In this document: positions 1-10,319 of the stretch, in pieces
Position numbering within the stretch: position 1 is the first letter of the stretch
Layout of the letters: the number at the start of each line of letters is the position of its first letter
Assembly: GCA_002346545.1 (NCBI GenBank)
Contig: DEAA01000069.1
Span: 5,819-16,137, forward strand
Direction of reading: 5' to 3'
Source: Acidobacteria bacterium UBA2994
GTDB lineage: Bacteria; Acidobacteriota; Vicinamibacteria; Vicinamibacterales; UBA8438
DNA: 10,319 bases
Notes under the pieces: model-generated
Databases searched by the model: none
What the model was told of the DNA's origin: nothing
What the model saw: only the letters and a program-made list of their open reading frames with translations
Program-made: the position numbers and the translations under genes

Positions 1-2601
1 ATGGACCAGACCAACCCGCTGTCTGAGATCACCCATAAGCGTCGTCTTTCCGCGCTCGGGCCAGGTGGGTTGTCGCGTGAGCGGGCTGGGTTCGAGGTGC
101 GGGACGTGCACCCGACCCACTACGGCCGCATCTGTCCGATTGAGACGCCGGAAGGACCTAACATCGGGCTGATCTCCTCGCTGTCGTGCTACGCCCGGAT
201 CAACGAGTTCGGGTTCATCGAGTCGCCGTATCGTCGGATTAGAGAGGATCGCGCGACCGACTACGTGCAGATCACCAATGCGGGTGGCACCAAGTATCAG
301 GTGGGCGACATCGTCGAGATTAACGAGGTCGAGAAGGCGAGCGCGGCCGCGAAATCGAAGAAGAGGAAGGGTGCCGAGTTCGAGCCCTACTCGTTCTACC
401 TGTCGGCGTGGGAAGAGGACCAGTACATCATCGCCCAGGCGAACGCTCGTCTCGACGATAAGGGCAACCTCATCGATCCCCGGGTCAATGCGCGTCAGGC
501 AGGCGACTTCATTCTCGCTCCTCGGGACCGGGTCGAGTTCATCGATGTCTCCCCGAAGCAGTTGGTGTCGGTGGCAGCATCGCTGATTCCGTTCCTGGAG
601 CACGACGACGCCAACCGGGCGCTGATGGGTTCGAACATGCAGCGGCAAGCTGTGCCTCTGTTGCAGGCGCGGTCACCGTTTGTCGGCACCGGCATGGAGC
701 ACATCACGGCCCGCGACTCCGGCGCTGTGGTCTCGGCCCGACGGACTGGGACGGTCGACTACGTCGACTCGCAGCGTGTGGTCGTGCGGGTGGAAGGCGA
801 GTCCGGCGAGATGTCGCGTGAGATGGGCGCGGACATCTACAGCATGACCAAATTCCGGCGGTCGAACCAGAACACCTGCATCAATCAGAAGCCGATCGTC
901 CGAGTGGGTGACCGGGTGGCCAAGGGACAGGTGCTGGCCGATGGTCCGTGCACCGAACTGGGCGAGCTCGCGCTGGGCCGGAACGTCTTGGTGGCCTTCA
1001 TGCCCTGGCGGGGCTACAACTTCGAAGACGCCATTTTGGTGTCTGAGCGGATGGTCAAGGAGGATTACTACACCTCCATCCATATCGAGGAGTTCGAGAC
1101 CGAGTCGCGTGACACCAAGCTCGGTCCCGAGGAAATCACGCGTGACATCCCGAACGTGTCCGAAGGTTTCCTGAAAGACCTGGATGACAGCGGCATTATC
1201 CGGATAGGCGCCTACGTCAAGCCTGGAGACATTCTGGTCGGGAAGGTCACGCCTAAGGGAGAGACCCAGCTTACGCCGGAAGAGAAACTGCTAAGGGCCA
1301 TCTTCGGCGAGAAGGCGGGCGATGTGCGCGACGCGTCGTTGCTCTGTCCGCCGGGGATCGACGGCATCATCGTTGGGGTCAAGATCTTCTCACGTAAGGG
1401 GATCGAGAAAGACGACCGCGCGAAGGCGATCGAAGCCGAAGAGCTCGACATGATGGAAAAGAATCTCGAAGACGAGATTCGCATCCTCCATGAAGAGGTC
1501 AAGAAGCGGGTGTCGGTCAAGTTGGACGGGCAGGCGCTTGGCGCCGACCTGTTCGACGACGACGGTCGCGAGAAACTTGCCACCAAGGGCACCGCCCTCT
1601 CCGCCGAGCTACTGCGTGAGCTGCCGTACTCGGCGATCATGCGCATCCGCATCTCGGGCCGGAGTCGAGAGCTCGAACAGGAACTTCGACACCTCGAAGA
1701 ACGGACCGAACGTCAGGTGGAGGTGATCCGCCAGATGTTCGAGGAGAAGAAAGAGAAGATTCGGCGCGGAGACGAGCTGCCGCCTGGTGTGATCAAGCTC
1801 GTCAAGGTCTACGTCGCCATGAAGCGCAAGCTATCGGTGGGTGACAAGATGGCCGGTCGGCACGGCAACAAGGGGGTTATTGCCCGGGTGCTGCCCGAGG
1901 AGGACATGCCTCATCTGCCGGACGGGACGCCGGTGGAGATCGTGCTGAATCCGCTCGGCGTACCATCTCGGATGAACGTCGGCCAGATTCTCGAGACCCA
2001 CCTCGGGTGGGCCGCGCACGCGCTGGGGATGCACTTCGCCACCCCGGTGTTCGACGGCGCAACCGAGGAGGAAATCAAAGGCTGGCTTGAGAAAGCTGGG
2101 TTGCCTTCCGGAGGGAAGAGCCGGTTGGTCGACGGAATGACCGGCGAGGAGTTCGAGCAGGACGTGACGGTGGGCTACATCTACATGCTCAAGTTGTCGC
2201 ATCTGGTCGACGACAAGATCCACGCGCGATCTATTGGCCCGTACTCCTTGATTACCCAGCAGCCGCTGGGAGGCAAGGCGCAGTTCGGCGGCCAGCGTTT
2301 CGGTGAGATGGAGGTGTGGGCGCTCGAGGCGTACGGTGCCGCGCACATTCTCCAGGAGCTGTTGACCGCGAAGTCCGACGACGTCACCGGAAGGGCCAAG
2401 ATTTACGAGGCCATCGTGAAGGGAGACGCATCCTTCACTCCGGGGTTGCCCGAGTCTTTCAACGTGCTGATTCGCGAGCTCCAGGCACTGTGTCTGGATG
2501 TCGAGCTGCTTAAGACGCGCCAGCTGGCGGCTGTTCTGCCCGAAGGGGAAGAGGACGCCGAGGGCGAAGCCGAGGCGGCGCCGGCGTTGGACAAGGCGTA
2601 G
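1..2601 (+). CDS. rpoB: DNA-directed RNA polymerase subunit beta, C-terminal part (5' truncated by window)
   Basis: This is the beta subunit of core RNA polymerase, which forms one side of the active-site cleft and binds rifampicin. The reading frame is open from base 1. Its first residues ([15 protein letters not shown]) align with E. coli beta from M515, in the middle of the rifampicin-resistance cluster, so roughly the first 500 residues lie upstream and the ATG at base 1 is not a start. D2, H12 and S17 (E. coli D516, H526, S531) are the sensitive-type residues. E342-D343 in the GYNFED motif and K616/K624 in [10 protein letters not shown] match the active-centre residues E813/D814 and K1065/K1073 of E. 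coli. A Lys/Arg-rich insertion relative to E. coli lies at about residues 87-131. A charged helical stretch at about 470-590 corresponds to the E. coli SI2/beta-i9 region. The roughly 60-residue E. coli insertion before the ATPVFDGA motif is missing. The protein ends in an acidic, Ala-rich tail of about 25 residues. The TAG stop is 24 nt before rpoC. Confidence 0.98.
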   Translation: MDQTNPLSEITHKRRLSALGPGGLSRERAGFEVRDVHPTHYGRICPIETPEGPNIGLISSLSCYARINEFGFIESPYRRIREDRATDYVQITNAGGTKYQVGDIVEINEVEKASAAAKSKKRKGAEFEPYSFYLSAWEEDQYIIAQANARLDDKGNLIDPRVNARQAGDFILAPRDRVEFIDVSPKQLVSVAASLIPFLEHDDANRALMGSNMQRQAVPLLQARSPFVGTGMEHITARDSGAVVSARRTGTVDYVDSQRVVVRVEGESGEMSREMGADIYSMTKFRRSNQNTCINQKPIVRVGDRVAKGQVLADGPCTELGELALGRNVLVAFMPWRGYNFEDAILVSERMVKEDYYTSIHIEEFETESRDTKLGPEEITRDIPNVSEGFLKDLDDSGIIRIGAYVKPGDILVGKVTPKGETQLTPEEKLLRAIFGEKAGDVRDASLLCPPGIDGIIVGVKIFSRKGIEKDDRAKAIEAEELDMMEKNLEDEIRILHEEVKKRVSVKLDGQALGADLFDDDGREKLATKGTALSAELLRELPYSAIMRIRISGRSRELEQELRHLEERTERQVEVIRQMFEEKKEKIRRGDELPPGVIKLVKVYVAMKRKLSVGDKMAGRHGNKGVIARVLPEEDMPHLPDGTPVEIVLNPLGVPSRMNVGQILETHLGWAAHALGMHFATPVFDGATEEEIKGWLEKAGLPSGGKSRLVDGMTGEEFEQDVTVGYIYMLKLSHLVDDKIHARSIGPYSLITQQPLGGKAQFGGQRFGEMEVWALEAYGAAHILQELLTAKSDDVTGRAKIYEAIVKGDASFTPGLPESFNVLIRELQALCLDVELLKTRQLAAVLPEGEEDAEGEAEAAPALDKA

Positions 2602-2609
2602 TGTAAGGC

Positions 2610-2615
2610 GGAAGG
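2610..2615 (+). promoter_or_regulatory. Ribosome binding site of rpoC
   Basis: GGAAGG lies in the 24-nt rpoB-rpoC spacer, 10 nt before the ATG at 2626. The spacing is slightly long but usable. It supports 2626 as the start, which also gives the usual RpoC N-terminus shortly before the conserved [13 protein letters not shown] block. Confidence 0.6.
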
Positions 2616-2625
2616 TACATAACTC

Positions 2626-6822
<4,197 letters not shown>

Positions 6823-6853
6823 GAGCCGAACGCTTCCCGCCGACGTTGGGGTC

Positions 6854-6883
6854 AGGACGCTTAGGTTATTGCCTAGACGTTCT
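6854..6883 (+). terminator. Stem-loop behind rpoC, possible weak intrinsic terminator
   Basis: The arms are 6854-6865 and 6872-6883 around the loop TTATTG. They form 11 pairs, two of them G-U, with one C-A mismatch. The 3' arm ends in the T-rich GTTCTTG rather than a long T tract. It begins 31 nt after the rpoC stop, which is a natural place for a terminator. The weak T tract means it could instead be a processing or stabilising hairpin. Position and stem are seen; function is inferred. Confidence 0.4.
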
Positions 6884-6910
6884 TGATCGTGGTAATGTCG
6901 GAAGGTTTTG

Positions 6911-6940
6911 TCGGAGTTAGGACACCCTATCTAGCTCCGA
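6911..6940 (+). repeat. Strong inverted repeat (10-bp stem) in rpoC-rpsL gap
   Basis: TCGGAGTTAG (6911-6920) pairs with CTAGCTCCGA (6931-6940) over 10 positions, with a single G-U pair and a 10-nt loop. No T run follows, so it is not a standard terminator. As RNA it would be a stable hairpin; as DNA it could be an operator-like dyad. Role unknown. Confidence 0.6.
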
Positions 6941-6992
6941 TCCGCCCGAAAGAGGCCGGGTGACCCACGTCGCGCCAACTGAGCGGTTGGCC

Positions 6993-7025
6993 CGGCACCG
7001 TTGTCGGTGCCGTGACGAGGTCACG
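6993..7025 (+). repeat. Two adjoining perfect hairpins in rpoC-rpsL gap
   Basis: CGGCACCG (6993-7000) pairs perfectly with CGGTGCCG (7005-7012) around a TTGT loop. Directly next to it, CGTGAC (7011-7016) pairs with GTCACG (7020-7025) around GAG. The two stems share bases 7011-7012, so they compete at the junction or stack on each other. No T tract follows either one. They may be part of a long leader or a factor-dependent termination region; this is inference. Confidence 0.6.
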
Positions 7026-7106
7026 AGGATGCGCAACTTGCTTCTTTCCAACTTGGGCGCGATGTCCCGGTGTCTCCGGTGACGTCCCCCTTCACGGCGC
7101 GCACAC

Positions 7107-7112
7107 TTTAAT
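7107..7112 (+). promoter_or_regulatory. Candidate -10 element for the rpsL operon
   Basis: TTTAAT matches the sigma-70 -10 consensus at five of six positions and sits in one of the few AT-rich spots of the gap. No good -35 hexamer is found 16-18 nt upstream; that stretch is C-rich. If real, transcription would start near 7119 and leave a leader of about 105 nt before rpsL. Confidence 0.3.
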
Positions 7113-7122
7113 AGGGTCAATC

Positions 7123-7214
7123 CGCCTCAGGCGCCAAGCCGTTGGCTTCTAGGCCTGGGGCAGCTTCAGCAGGCGTCCGACCAGTCGGTCAGGGCGTTGT
7201 GGCGTCATCGACGC
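7123..7214 (+). repeat. Series of short hairpins in presumed rpsL leader
   Basis: Short perfect stems occur at 7123-7126/7130-7133 (CGCC/GGCG), 7133-7137/7142-7146 (GCCAA/TTGGC), 7179-7182/7187-7190 (GACC/GGTC) and 7202-7206/7210-7214 (GCGTC/GACGC). The last ends on the base immediately before the Shine-Dalgarno of rpsL, so its folding could affect ribosome access. Each stem alone is short enough to be chance in GC-rich DNA. Confidence 0.35.
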
Positions 7215-7220
7215 AGGGAG
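7215..7220 (+). promoter_or_regulatory. Ribosome binding site of rpsL
   Basis: AGGGAG lies 5 nt before the GTG at 7226. It decides in favour of that start over the upstream in-frame TTG at 7142. Its last G also begins another in-frame GTG at 7220, which would have no spacer and is therefore unlikely. Confidence 0.65.
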
Positions 7221-7225
7221 TGCTC

Positions 7226-7600
7226 GTGCCGACGATCAGTCAGCTCGTTCGCAAGGGTCGCTATCGCGAGGAGACGAAGACTAAAAGTCCCGCTCTGCAG
7301 CAGTGCCCGCAGCGGCGGGGCGTGTGTGTCCGAGTGTTCACGCAGACGCCGAAGAAGCCGAACTCGGCCCTCCGAAAGGTCGCTCGGGTCCGGCTGACCA
7401 ATCAGATCGAGGCTACCGCTTACATTCCGGGCGAAGGGCACAACCTCCAGGAGCACTCGCTTGTGCTCATCCGGGGTGGTCGGGTCAAGGACCTGCCCGG
7501 CGTGCGCTACCACGTGGTTCGAGGCACGCTCGATACCACCGGGGTGCAGGGCCGTAAGCAGAGTCGATCGAAATACGGCGCCAAGCGCCCGAAGGCATAG
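7226..7600 (+). CDS. rpsL: 30S ribosomal protein S12
   Basis: S12 sits at the decoding centre of the small subunit and contributes to codon-anticodon fidelity; it is the classical site of streptomycin resistance. From the GTG at 7226 the product is 124 residues, the same length as in E. coli, and begins [11 protein letters not shown]. The signature [11 protein letters not shown] covers residues 41-51, with K43 unchanged. The [13 protein letters not shown] block includes K88, D89 and P91, so the usual streptomycin-resistance positions are of sensitive type. D89 is the residue methylthiolated by RimO in E. coli. The protein ends KYGAKRPKA, as expected. The reading frame stays open upstream to 7142, but that part has no S12 similarity. 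It is the first gene of the str block, 403 nt after rpoC and only 16 nt before rpsG. Confidence 0.98.
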   Translation: MPTISQLVRKGRYREETKTKSPALQQCPQRRGVCVRVFTQTPKKPNSALRKVARVRLTNQIEATAYIPGEGHNLQEHSLVLIRGGRVKDLPGVRYHVVRGTLDTTGVQGRKQSRSKYGAKRPKA

Positions 7601-7603
7601 GTC

Positions 7604-7610
7604 AGAGGAG
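7604..7610 (+). promoter_or_regulatory. Ribosome binding site of rpsG
   Basis: AGAGGAG is a near-perfect Shine-Dalgarno, 6 nt before the ATG at 7617. It fixes the rpsG start, although the frame is open far upstream inside rpsL (to 7461). Confidence 0.85.
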
Positions 7611-7616
7611 CACGAT

Positions 7617-8090
7617 ATGCCACGCAGACGCGAAGTACCAAAGCGCGAAGTGCCGCCGGACCCGATCTACAACAGCACCCTGGTTACAAAGTTCGTCCGG
7701 TGCGTGATGAAGAGTGGGAAGCGGAGCACTGCCGAAGGTCTCCTCTACGGAAGTCTGGACATCATCCGGGACCGGACCGGTGACGACCCGCTTAAGGTGT
7801 TCAAAAAGGCGCTCGACAACGTCAAGCCGAGCCTCGAGGTGAAATCCCGTCGCGTCGGTGGGTCGAATTACCAGGTGCCAATCGAGGTAAACCAGAACCG
7901 CCGACTGTCTCTCAGCATCCGCTGGCTGTCAAGCCACGCCCGGGCGCGCAGCGATGGCAAGACGATGAGAGAGAAGCTGGCCAACGAGTTCATCGATGCC
8001 TCGAATTTGCGGGGCGGGTCGGTGAAGAAGCGGGAAGACACCCATCGAATGGCTGAGGCGAATAAAGCGTTCGCGCACTATCGCTGGTAA
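7617..8090 (+). CDS. rpsG: 30S ribosomal protein S7
   Basis: S7 is a primary binder of the 3' major domain of 16S rRNA. It starts assembly of the 30S head and lines the mRNA exit and E site. The product has 157 residues, close to the common 156. It opens with the basic [11 protein letters not shown] tail and a DPIYNS motif. It continues with the rRNA-binding hairpin [18 protein letters not shown] and ends with [22 protein letters not shown]. In E. coli S7 also represses its own operon by binding the rpsL-rpsG spacer; here that spacer is only 16 nt and filled by the Shine-Dalgarno, so any such control must use another site. Confidence 0.98.
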   Translation: MPRRREVPKREVPPDPIYNSTLVTKFVRCVMKSGKRSTAEGLLYGSLDIIRDRTGDDPLKVFKKALDNVKPSLEVKSRRVGGSNYQVPIEVNQNRRLSLSIRWLSSHARARSDGKTMREKLANEFIDASNLRGGSVKKREDTHRMAEANKAFAHYRW

Positions 8091-8181
8091 GAAGGAAGTG
8101 GCAACAGCAGAGCTCCAGATCGCGCCTTCGGTCGAGAAGGCCAGTGTCGTTAAGGCCAAGCAGTTACGTACGGAACGGGTG
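8091..8181 (+). other. rpsG-fusA spacer or EF-G N-terminal extension, with a hairpin
   Basis: These 91 nt lie between the S7 stop and the preferred EF-G start, and from the GTG at 8098 they are open in the EF-G frame. The GTG at 8098 would add 28 residues ([17 protein letters not shown] and onward) with no EF-G counterpart known to me. The only Shine-Dalgarno near 8098 (AAGGA, 8092-8096) is 1 nt from the GTG, too close to work normally. A perfect 6-bp inverted repeat, GCCTTC (8124-8129) with GAAGGC (8136-8141) and a 6-nt loop, lies inside. It could be a translational control site or an unusual extension. Confidence 0.5.
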
Positions 8182-10293
8182 ATGTCGAGAGAAGTGCCGC
8201 TCGAGCGGACGCGCAATATCGGCATCATGGCCCACATCGACGCGGGCAAGACGACCACCACCGAACGGGTGCTGTTCTACACAGGCATCACCTACAAGAT
8301 CGGTGAGGTGCACGACGGGACGGCGGTGATGGACTGGATGGCCCAGGAGCAGGAACGGGGCATCACTATCACGTCGGCCGCTACCACCTGCGACTGGCGT
8401 GAGCACCGCATCAACATCATCGATACGCCCGGCCACGTGGACTTCACGGCCGAAGTGGAGCGCTCGCTCCGTGTGCTCGATGGCGCCGTCGCGGTCTTTG
8501 ACGCCGTGGCCGGCGTGGAGCCGCAGTCCGAGACGGTGTGGCGCCAGGCCGACAAGTATCAGGTGCCTCGGATCTGCTTCGTTAACAAGATGGACCGGGT
8601 GGGGGCGAACTTCGACCGGACGATGTCCCAGATTCGCGAGAAACTTCAGGCTAATCCGGTCGCGGTGCAGTTGCCGCTCGGCGCTGAGGATGCCTTCGCT
8701 GGAGTCATCGACCTCGTGCGCATGAAGGCGGTACGCTACCAGGATGAGACGCTGGGTGCCGAATCCATCGTCGAAGAGATTCCCGAGGAACTCCAGGACG
8801 AGGCCGACGCGGCGCGGGAGGTGCTGATCGAGAAGGTCTGCGAGGCCGATGACCAGCTGCTCGGGCAGTATCTGCGCGGCGAGCCGATCGACGAAGACGA
8901 GATCGTCGCGGTGCTACGTCGTCGCACCATCGAGTCGGCGCGGACCGAGGATGCGCCGTTTGTCCCGATTCTCTGCGGTAGCGCGTTCAAGAACAAAGGG
9001 GTGCAGCCGCTGATCGACGCGGTGGTCGACTATCTGCCGTCGCCGACAGACATTCCCCCCGTCTTTGGGGTGGATCCGGACGCGCCGGCCGATGCCGAGC
9101 CGTCGATCGAGCGGCCGGCCGAGGACGACACGCCATTCTCAGCGCTTGCGTTCAAGATCATGACCGACCCCTACGTCGGTCAGCTCGCGTTCATCCGGGT
9201 GTACTCCGGAGTGATGTCCTCCGGCGCGACCATCTACAATCCGCGCCTGCGTCGTAAGGAGCGGATTGGGCGTCTGCTCAAGATGCACGCCAACAAGCGC
9301 GAGGACATCAAGCAGGTGTTTGCCGGCGACATCGCCGCTGCGGTCGGGCTCAAGAGTGTGGCCACGGGCGACACTATCTGTGATCCACAGCATCAGATTG
9401 TCCTTGAGGCGATGGAGTTTCCGAATCCTGTAATCTCCCTGGCGATCGAACCCAAGACCAAGGCCGACCAGGAGAAGTTGAGTCAGGGATTGGCGAAGCT
9501 CACGAGTGAGGACCCCACGTTCCAGGTGCGGACCGACGAGGAGACGGGGCAGGTCGTCATCTCAGGGATGGGCGAACTCCACCTCGAGATCATCGTCGAT
9601 CGCCTGCGGCGGGAGTTCGACGTGGCGGCCAGTGTCGGTCGGCCACAAGTAGCCTACCGCGAGACGCTGACCAAGCCGGCCGATGCCGAGGGCCGGTATG
9701 TCAAGCAGACGGGTGGACGCGGTCAGTACGGGCACGTGAAGCTCAGGGTCGCGCCTGGCGAGCCGGGCGATGGCTTCGTGTTCAACAACGAGATCTTCGG
9801 CGGCGCGGTGCCCCGCGAGTTCATCGCGCCGGTAGAGGAGGGGGTTCGTGAGGCGATCACGACCGGGGTTCTGGCCGGGTACCCGATCGAAGACGTGACG
9901 GTCACGCTCTACGACGGATCTTCCCACGACGTCGATTCCTCGGAGATAGCGTTCAAGGTTGCCGGGTCGATGGCGTTTCGCGAAGCGGCGCGTCAATCCG
10001 GACCGGTCTTGCTCGAACCGATCATGAAGGTCGAAGTAGTGGTGCCCGAGGTGCATATGGGCGACGTCATTGCGGACCTGAACGGTCGACGGGGCAAGGT
10101 GAAGTCAATGGAAGCCCATGGCGGTACCCAGATCGTGAACGCCAGGGTACCGTTGGCCGAGATGTTTGGTTACGCGACGGAGTTGCGGTCGCGTACCCAG
10201 GGGCGCGCCACCTACACGATGCACTTCGACCGATACGAGCAGGTGCCACAGACGGTCAGCGACGAGATCGTGGCCCGCATCCAGGGAAGGTAG
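8182..10293 (+). CDS. fusA: Elongation factor G
   Basis: EF-G is the GTPase that drives tRNA-mRNA translocation on the ribosome and, with RRF, helps recycle it. From the ATG at 8182 the protein has 703 residues, and its P-loop AHIDAGKT falls at residues 17-24, exactly as in E. coli EF-G. GGA at 8172-8174 is a weak Shine-Dalgarno 7 nt upstream. The other GTPase motifs are switch I RGITIT (T62), DTPGH at 81-85, NKMD at 135-138 and the GSA motif near 266-268. Domains II-V follow: VYSG in II, the [14 protein letters not shown] region in [13 protein letters not shown] and the tip histidine H582 (E. coli H583) in IV, and the [21 protein letters not shown] block in V. It looks like the canonical str-operon paralogue, not the diverged EF-G2. 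A GTG at 8098 would give 731 residues; it is open but lacks a well-spaced binding site. The stop overlaps the tuf Shine-Dalgarno. Confidence 0.97.
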   Translation: MSREVPLERTRNIGIMAHIDAGKTTTTERVLFYTGITYKIGEVHDGTAVMDWMAQEQERGITITSAATTCDWREHRINIIDTPGHVDFTAEVERSLRVLDGAVAVFDAVAGVEPQSETVWRQADKYQVPRICFVNKMDRVGANFDRTMSQIREKLQANPVAVQLPLGAEDAFAGVIDLVRMKAVRYQDETLGAESIVEEIPEELQDEADAAREVLIEKVCEADDQLLGQYLRGEPIDEDEIVAVLRRRTIESARTEDAPFVPILCGSAFKNKGVQPLIDAVVDYLPSPTDIPPVFGVDPDAPADAEPSIERPAEDDTPFSALAFKIMTDPYVGQLAFIRVYSGVMSSGATIYNPRLRRKERIGRLLKMHANKREDIKQVFAGDIAAAVGLKSVATGDTICDPQHQIVLEAMEFPNPVISLAIEPKTKADQEKLSQGLAKLTSEDPTFQVRTDEETGQVVISGMGELHLEIIVDRLRREFDVAASVGRPQVAYRETLTKPADAEGRYVKQTGGRGQYGHVKLRVAPGEPGDGFVFNNEIFGGAVPREFIAPVEEGVREAITTGVLAGYPIEDVTVTLYDGSSHDVDSSEIAFKVAGSMAFREAARQSGPVLLEPIMKVEVVVPEVHMGDVIADLNGRRGKVKSMEAHGGTQIVNARVPLAEMFGYATELRSRTQGRATYTMHFDRYEQVPQTVSDEIVARIQGR

Positions 10294-10296
10294 AGG
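10292..10296 (+). promoter_or_regulatory. Ribosome binding site of tuf
   Basis: AGAGG overlaps the fusA TAG stop and lies 7 nt before the ATG at 10304, consistent with fusA and tuf being translated from one transcript. Confidence 0.6.
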
Positions 10297-10303
10297 CGGA
10301 CAC

Positions 10304-10319
10304 ATGGCGAAGGAAAAAT
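10304..10319 (+). CDS. tuf: Elongation factor Tu, first codons only (3' truncated by window)
   Basis: Only ATG plus GCG AAG GAA AAA and one further T are present, giving M-A-K-E-K. This is a common EF-Tu N-terminus (MAKEKF...), and tuf is the usual gene after fusA in the str operon. EF-Tu brings aminoacyl-tRNA to the ribosomal A site as a GTP complex. The call rests on five codons plus context; the gene is 10 nt after the fusA stop. Confidence 0.85.

Larger units (their letters stand above)
6823..7225. other. 403-nt gap between rpoC and rpsL, no convincing gene, rich in inverted repeats
   Basis: No reading frame here resembles a known protein, and no tRNA-like T-loop signature or rRNA sequence was seen. 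The gap should contain the end of the rpoBC transcript and the promoter and leader of the rpsL-rpsG-fusA-tuf operon. Several inverted repeats are visible, at 6854-6883, 6911-6940, 6993-7012, 7011-7025, 7123-7133, 7133-7146 and 7202-7214. There is also a direct repeat of CAACTTG at 7034-7040 and 7049-7055, and of CCGGTG at 7067-7072 and 7076-7081. The division into terminator, promoter and leader is inference from position. Confidence 0.8.

Noticed and set aside
1..3. ATG at the first base read as the start of rpoB
   Set aside because: It aligns with the internal Met515 of E. coli beta inside the rifampicin cluster; conserved N-terminal domains are missing and must lie upstream of the window.
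1831..2346. Minus-strand open frame of 171 codons opposite rpoB
   Set aside because: Antisense shadow of conserved rpoB sequence; no family resemblance and no plausible promoter or ribosome site.
6883..6911. Promoter with -35 TTGATC at 6883
   Set aside because: The -10 at the right spacing would be TTTTGT, only three of six matches; too weak to list.
6917..7120. Small minus-strand open frame in the rpoC-rpsL gap
   Set aside because: 67 codons with no recognisable motif, overlapping the hairpins; nothing beyond an open frame supports it.
7142..7225. Upstream in-frame extension of rpsL from a TTG
   Set aside because: It would give a 152-residue S12 with a non-homologous N-terminus; the GTG at 7226 has a well-spaced AGGGAG and gives the exact family length.
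6823..7225. A tRNA or other known small RNA gene in the gap
   Set aside because: No acceptor/T-loop arrangement or known RNA family signature could be recognised by eye; an Infernal/Rfam search would be decisive.
7461..7616. Upstream in-frame extension of rpsG inside rpsL
   Set aside because: The added residues are the out-of-frame translation of rpsL; the ATG at 7617 has a near-perfect Shine-Dalgarno and the family N-terminus MPRRR.

Overview
The window is a housekeeping transcription-translation locus from a GC-rich bacterium. All genes lie on the + strand in the classical order rpoB (3' part) - rpoC - [403-nt gap] - rpsL - rpsG - fusA - tuf (first codons only). The best guess for the host is Acidobacteriota, perhaps Vicinamibacteria, with moderate-to-low confidence. 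This rests on remembered family features: a Lys-rich insertion in the beta subunit just after the Rif region, a beta' subunit carrying the large insertion inside the trigger loop shared with Proteobacteria, and an RpoC N-terminus rich in residues I associate with acidobacterial proteins. A 16S rRNA gene or a protein tree would be needed to settle it.

Region by region: 1-2601 is the C-terminal ~865 residues of RNA polymerase beta; the ATG at base 1 is an internal Met equivalent to E. coli M515, not a start. After 24 nt comes rpoC (2626-6822, 1398 aa), with all catalytic and zinc residues present. Bases 6823-7225 contain no convincing gene. They hold several strong inverted repeats: a possible weak terminator behind rpoC, two very stable hairpins, a -10-like element, and a structured leader ending right at the rpsL Shine-Dalgarno. 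Then follow rpsL (7226-7600, GTG start), rpsG (7617-8090), fusA (most likely 8182-10293, with an open in-frame alternative start at 8098) and the first five codons of tuf (10304 onward).

Functionally, rpoB and rpoC encode the two large subunits that form the RNA polymerase active-site cleft. The second block is the str operon: 30S proteins S12 (decoding centre) and S7 (30S head and primary assembly), followed by the GTPases EF-G (translocation) and EF-Tu (aminoacyl-tRNA delivery). Tight gene spacing and clear Shine-Dalgarno sites on rpsG and tuf fit co-transcription within each block. Whether the two blocks are separate units or linked by readthrough depends on the 6823-7225 gap.

No mobile element, CRISPR array, tRNA or novel multi-gene system is visible. 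The points worth a second look are modest: the structured gap, the near-absence of an rpsL-rpsG spacer (where E. coli places its S7 feedback site), the EF-G start ambiguity, and lineage-type insertions and tails in RpoB and RpoC.
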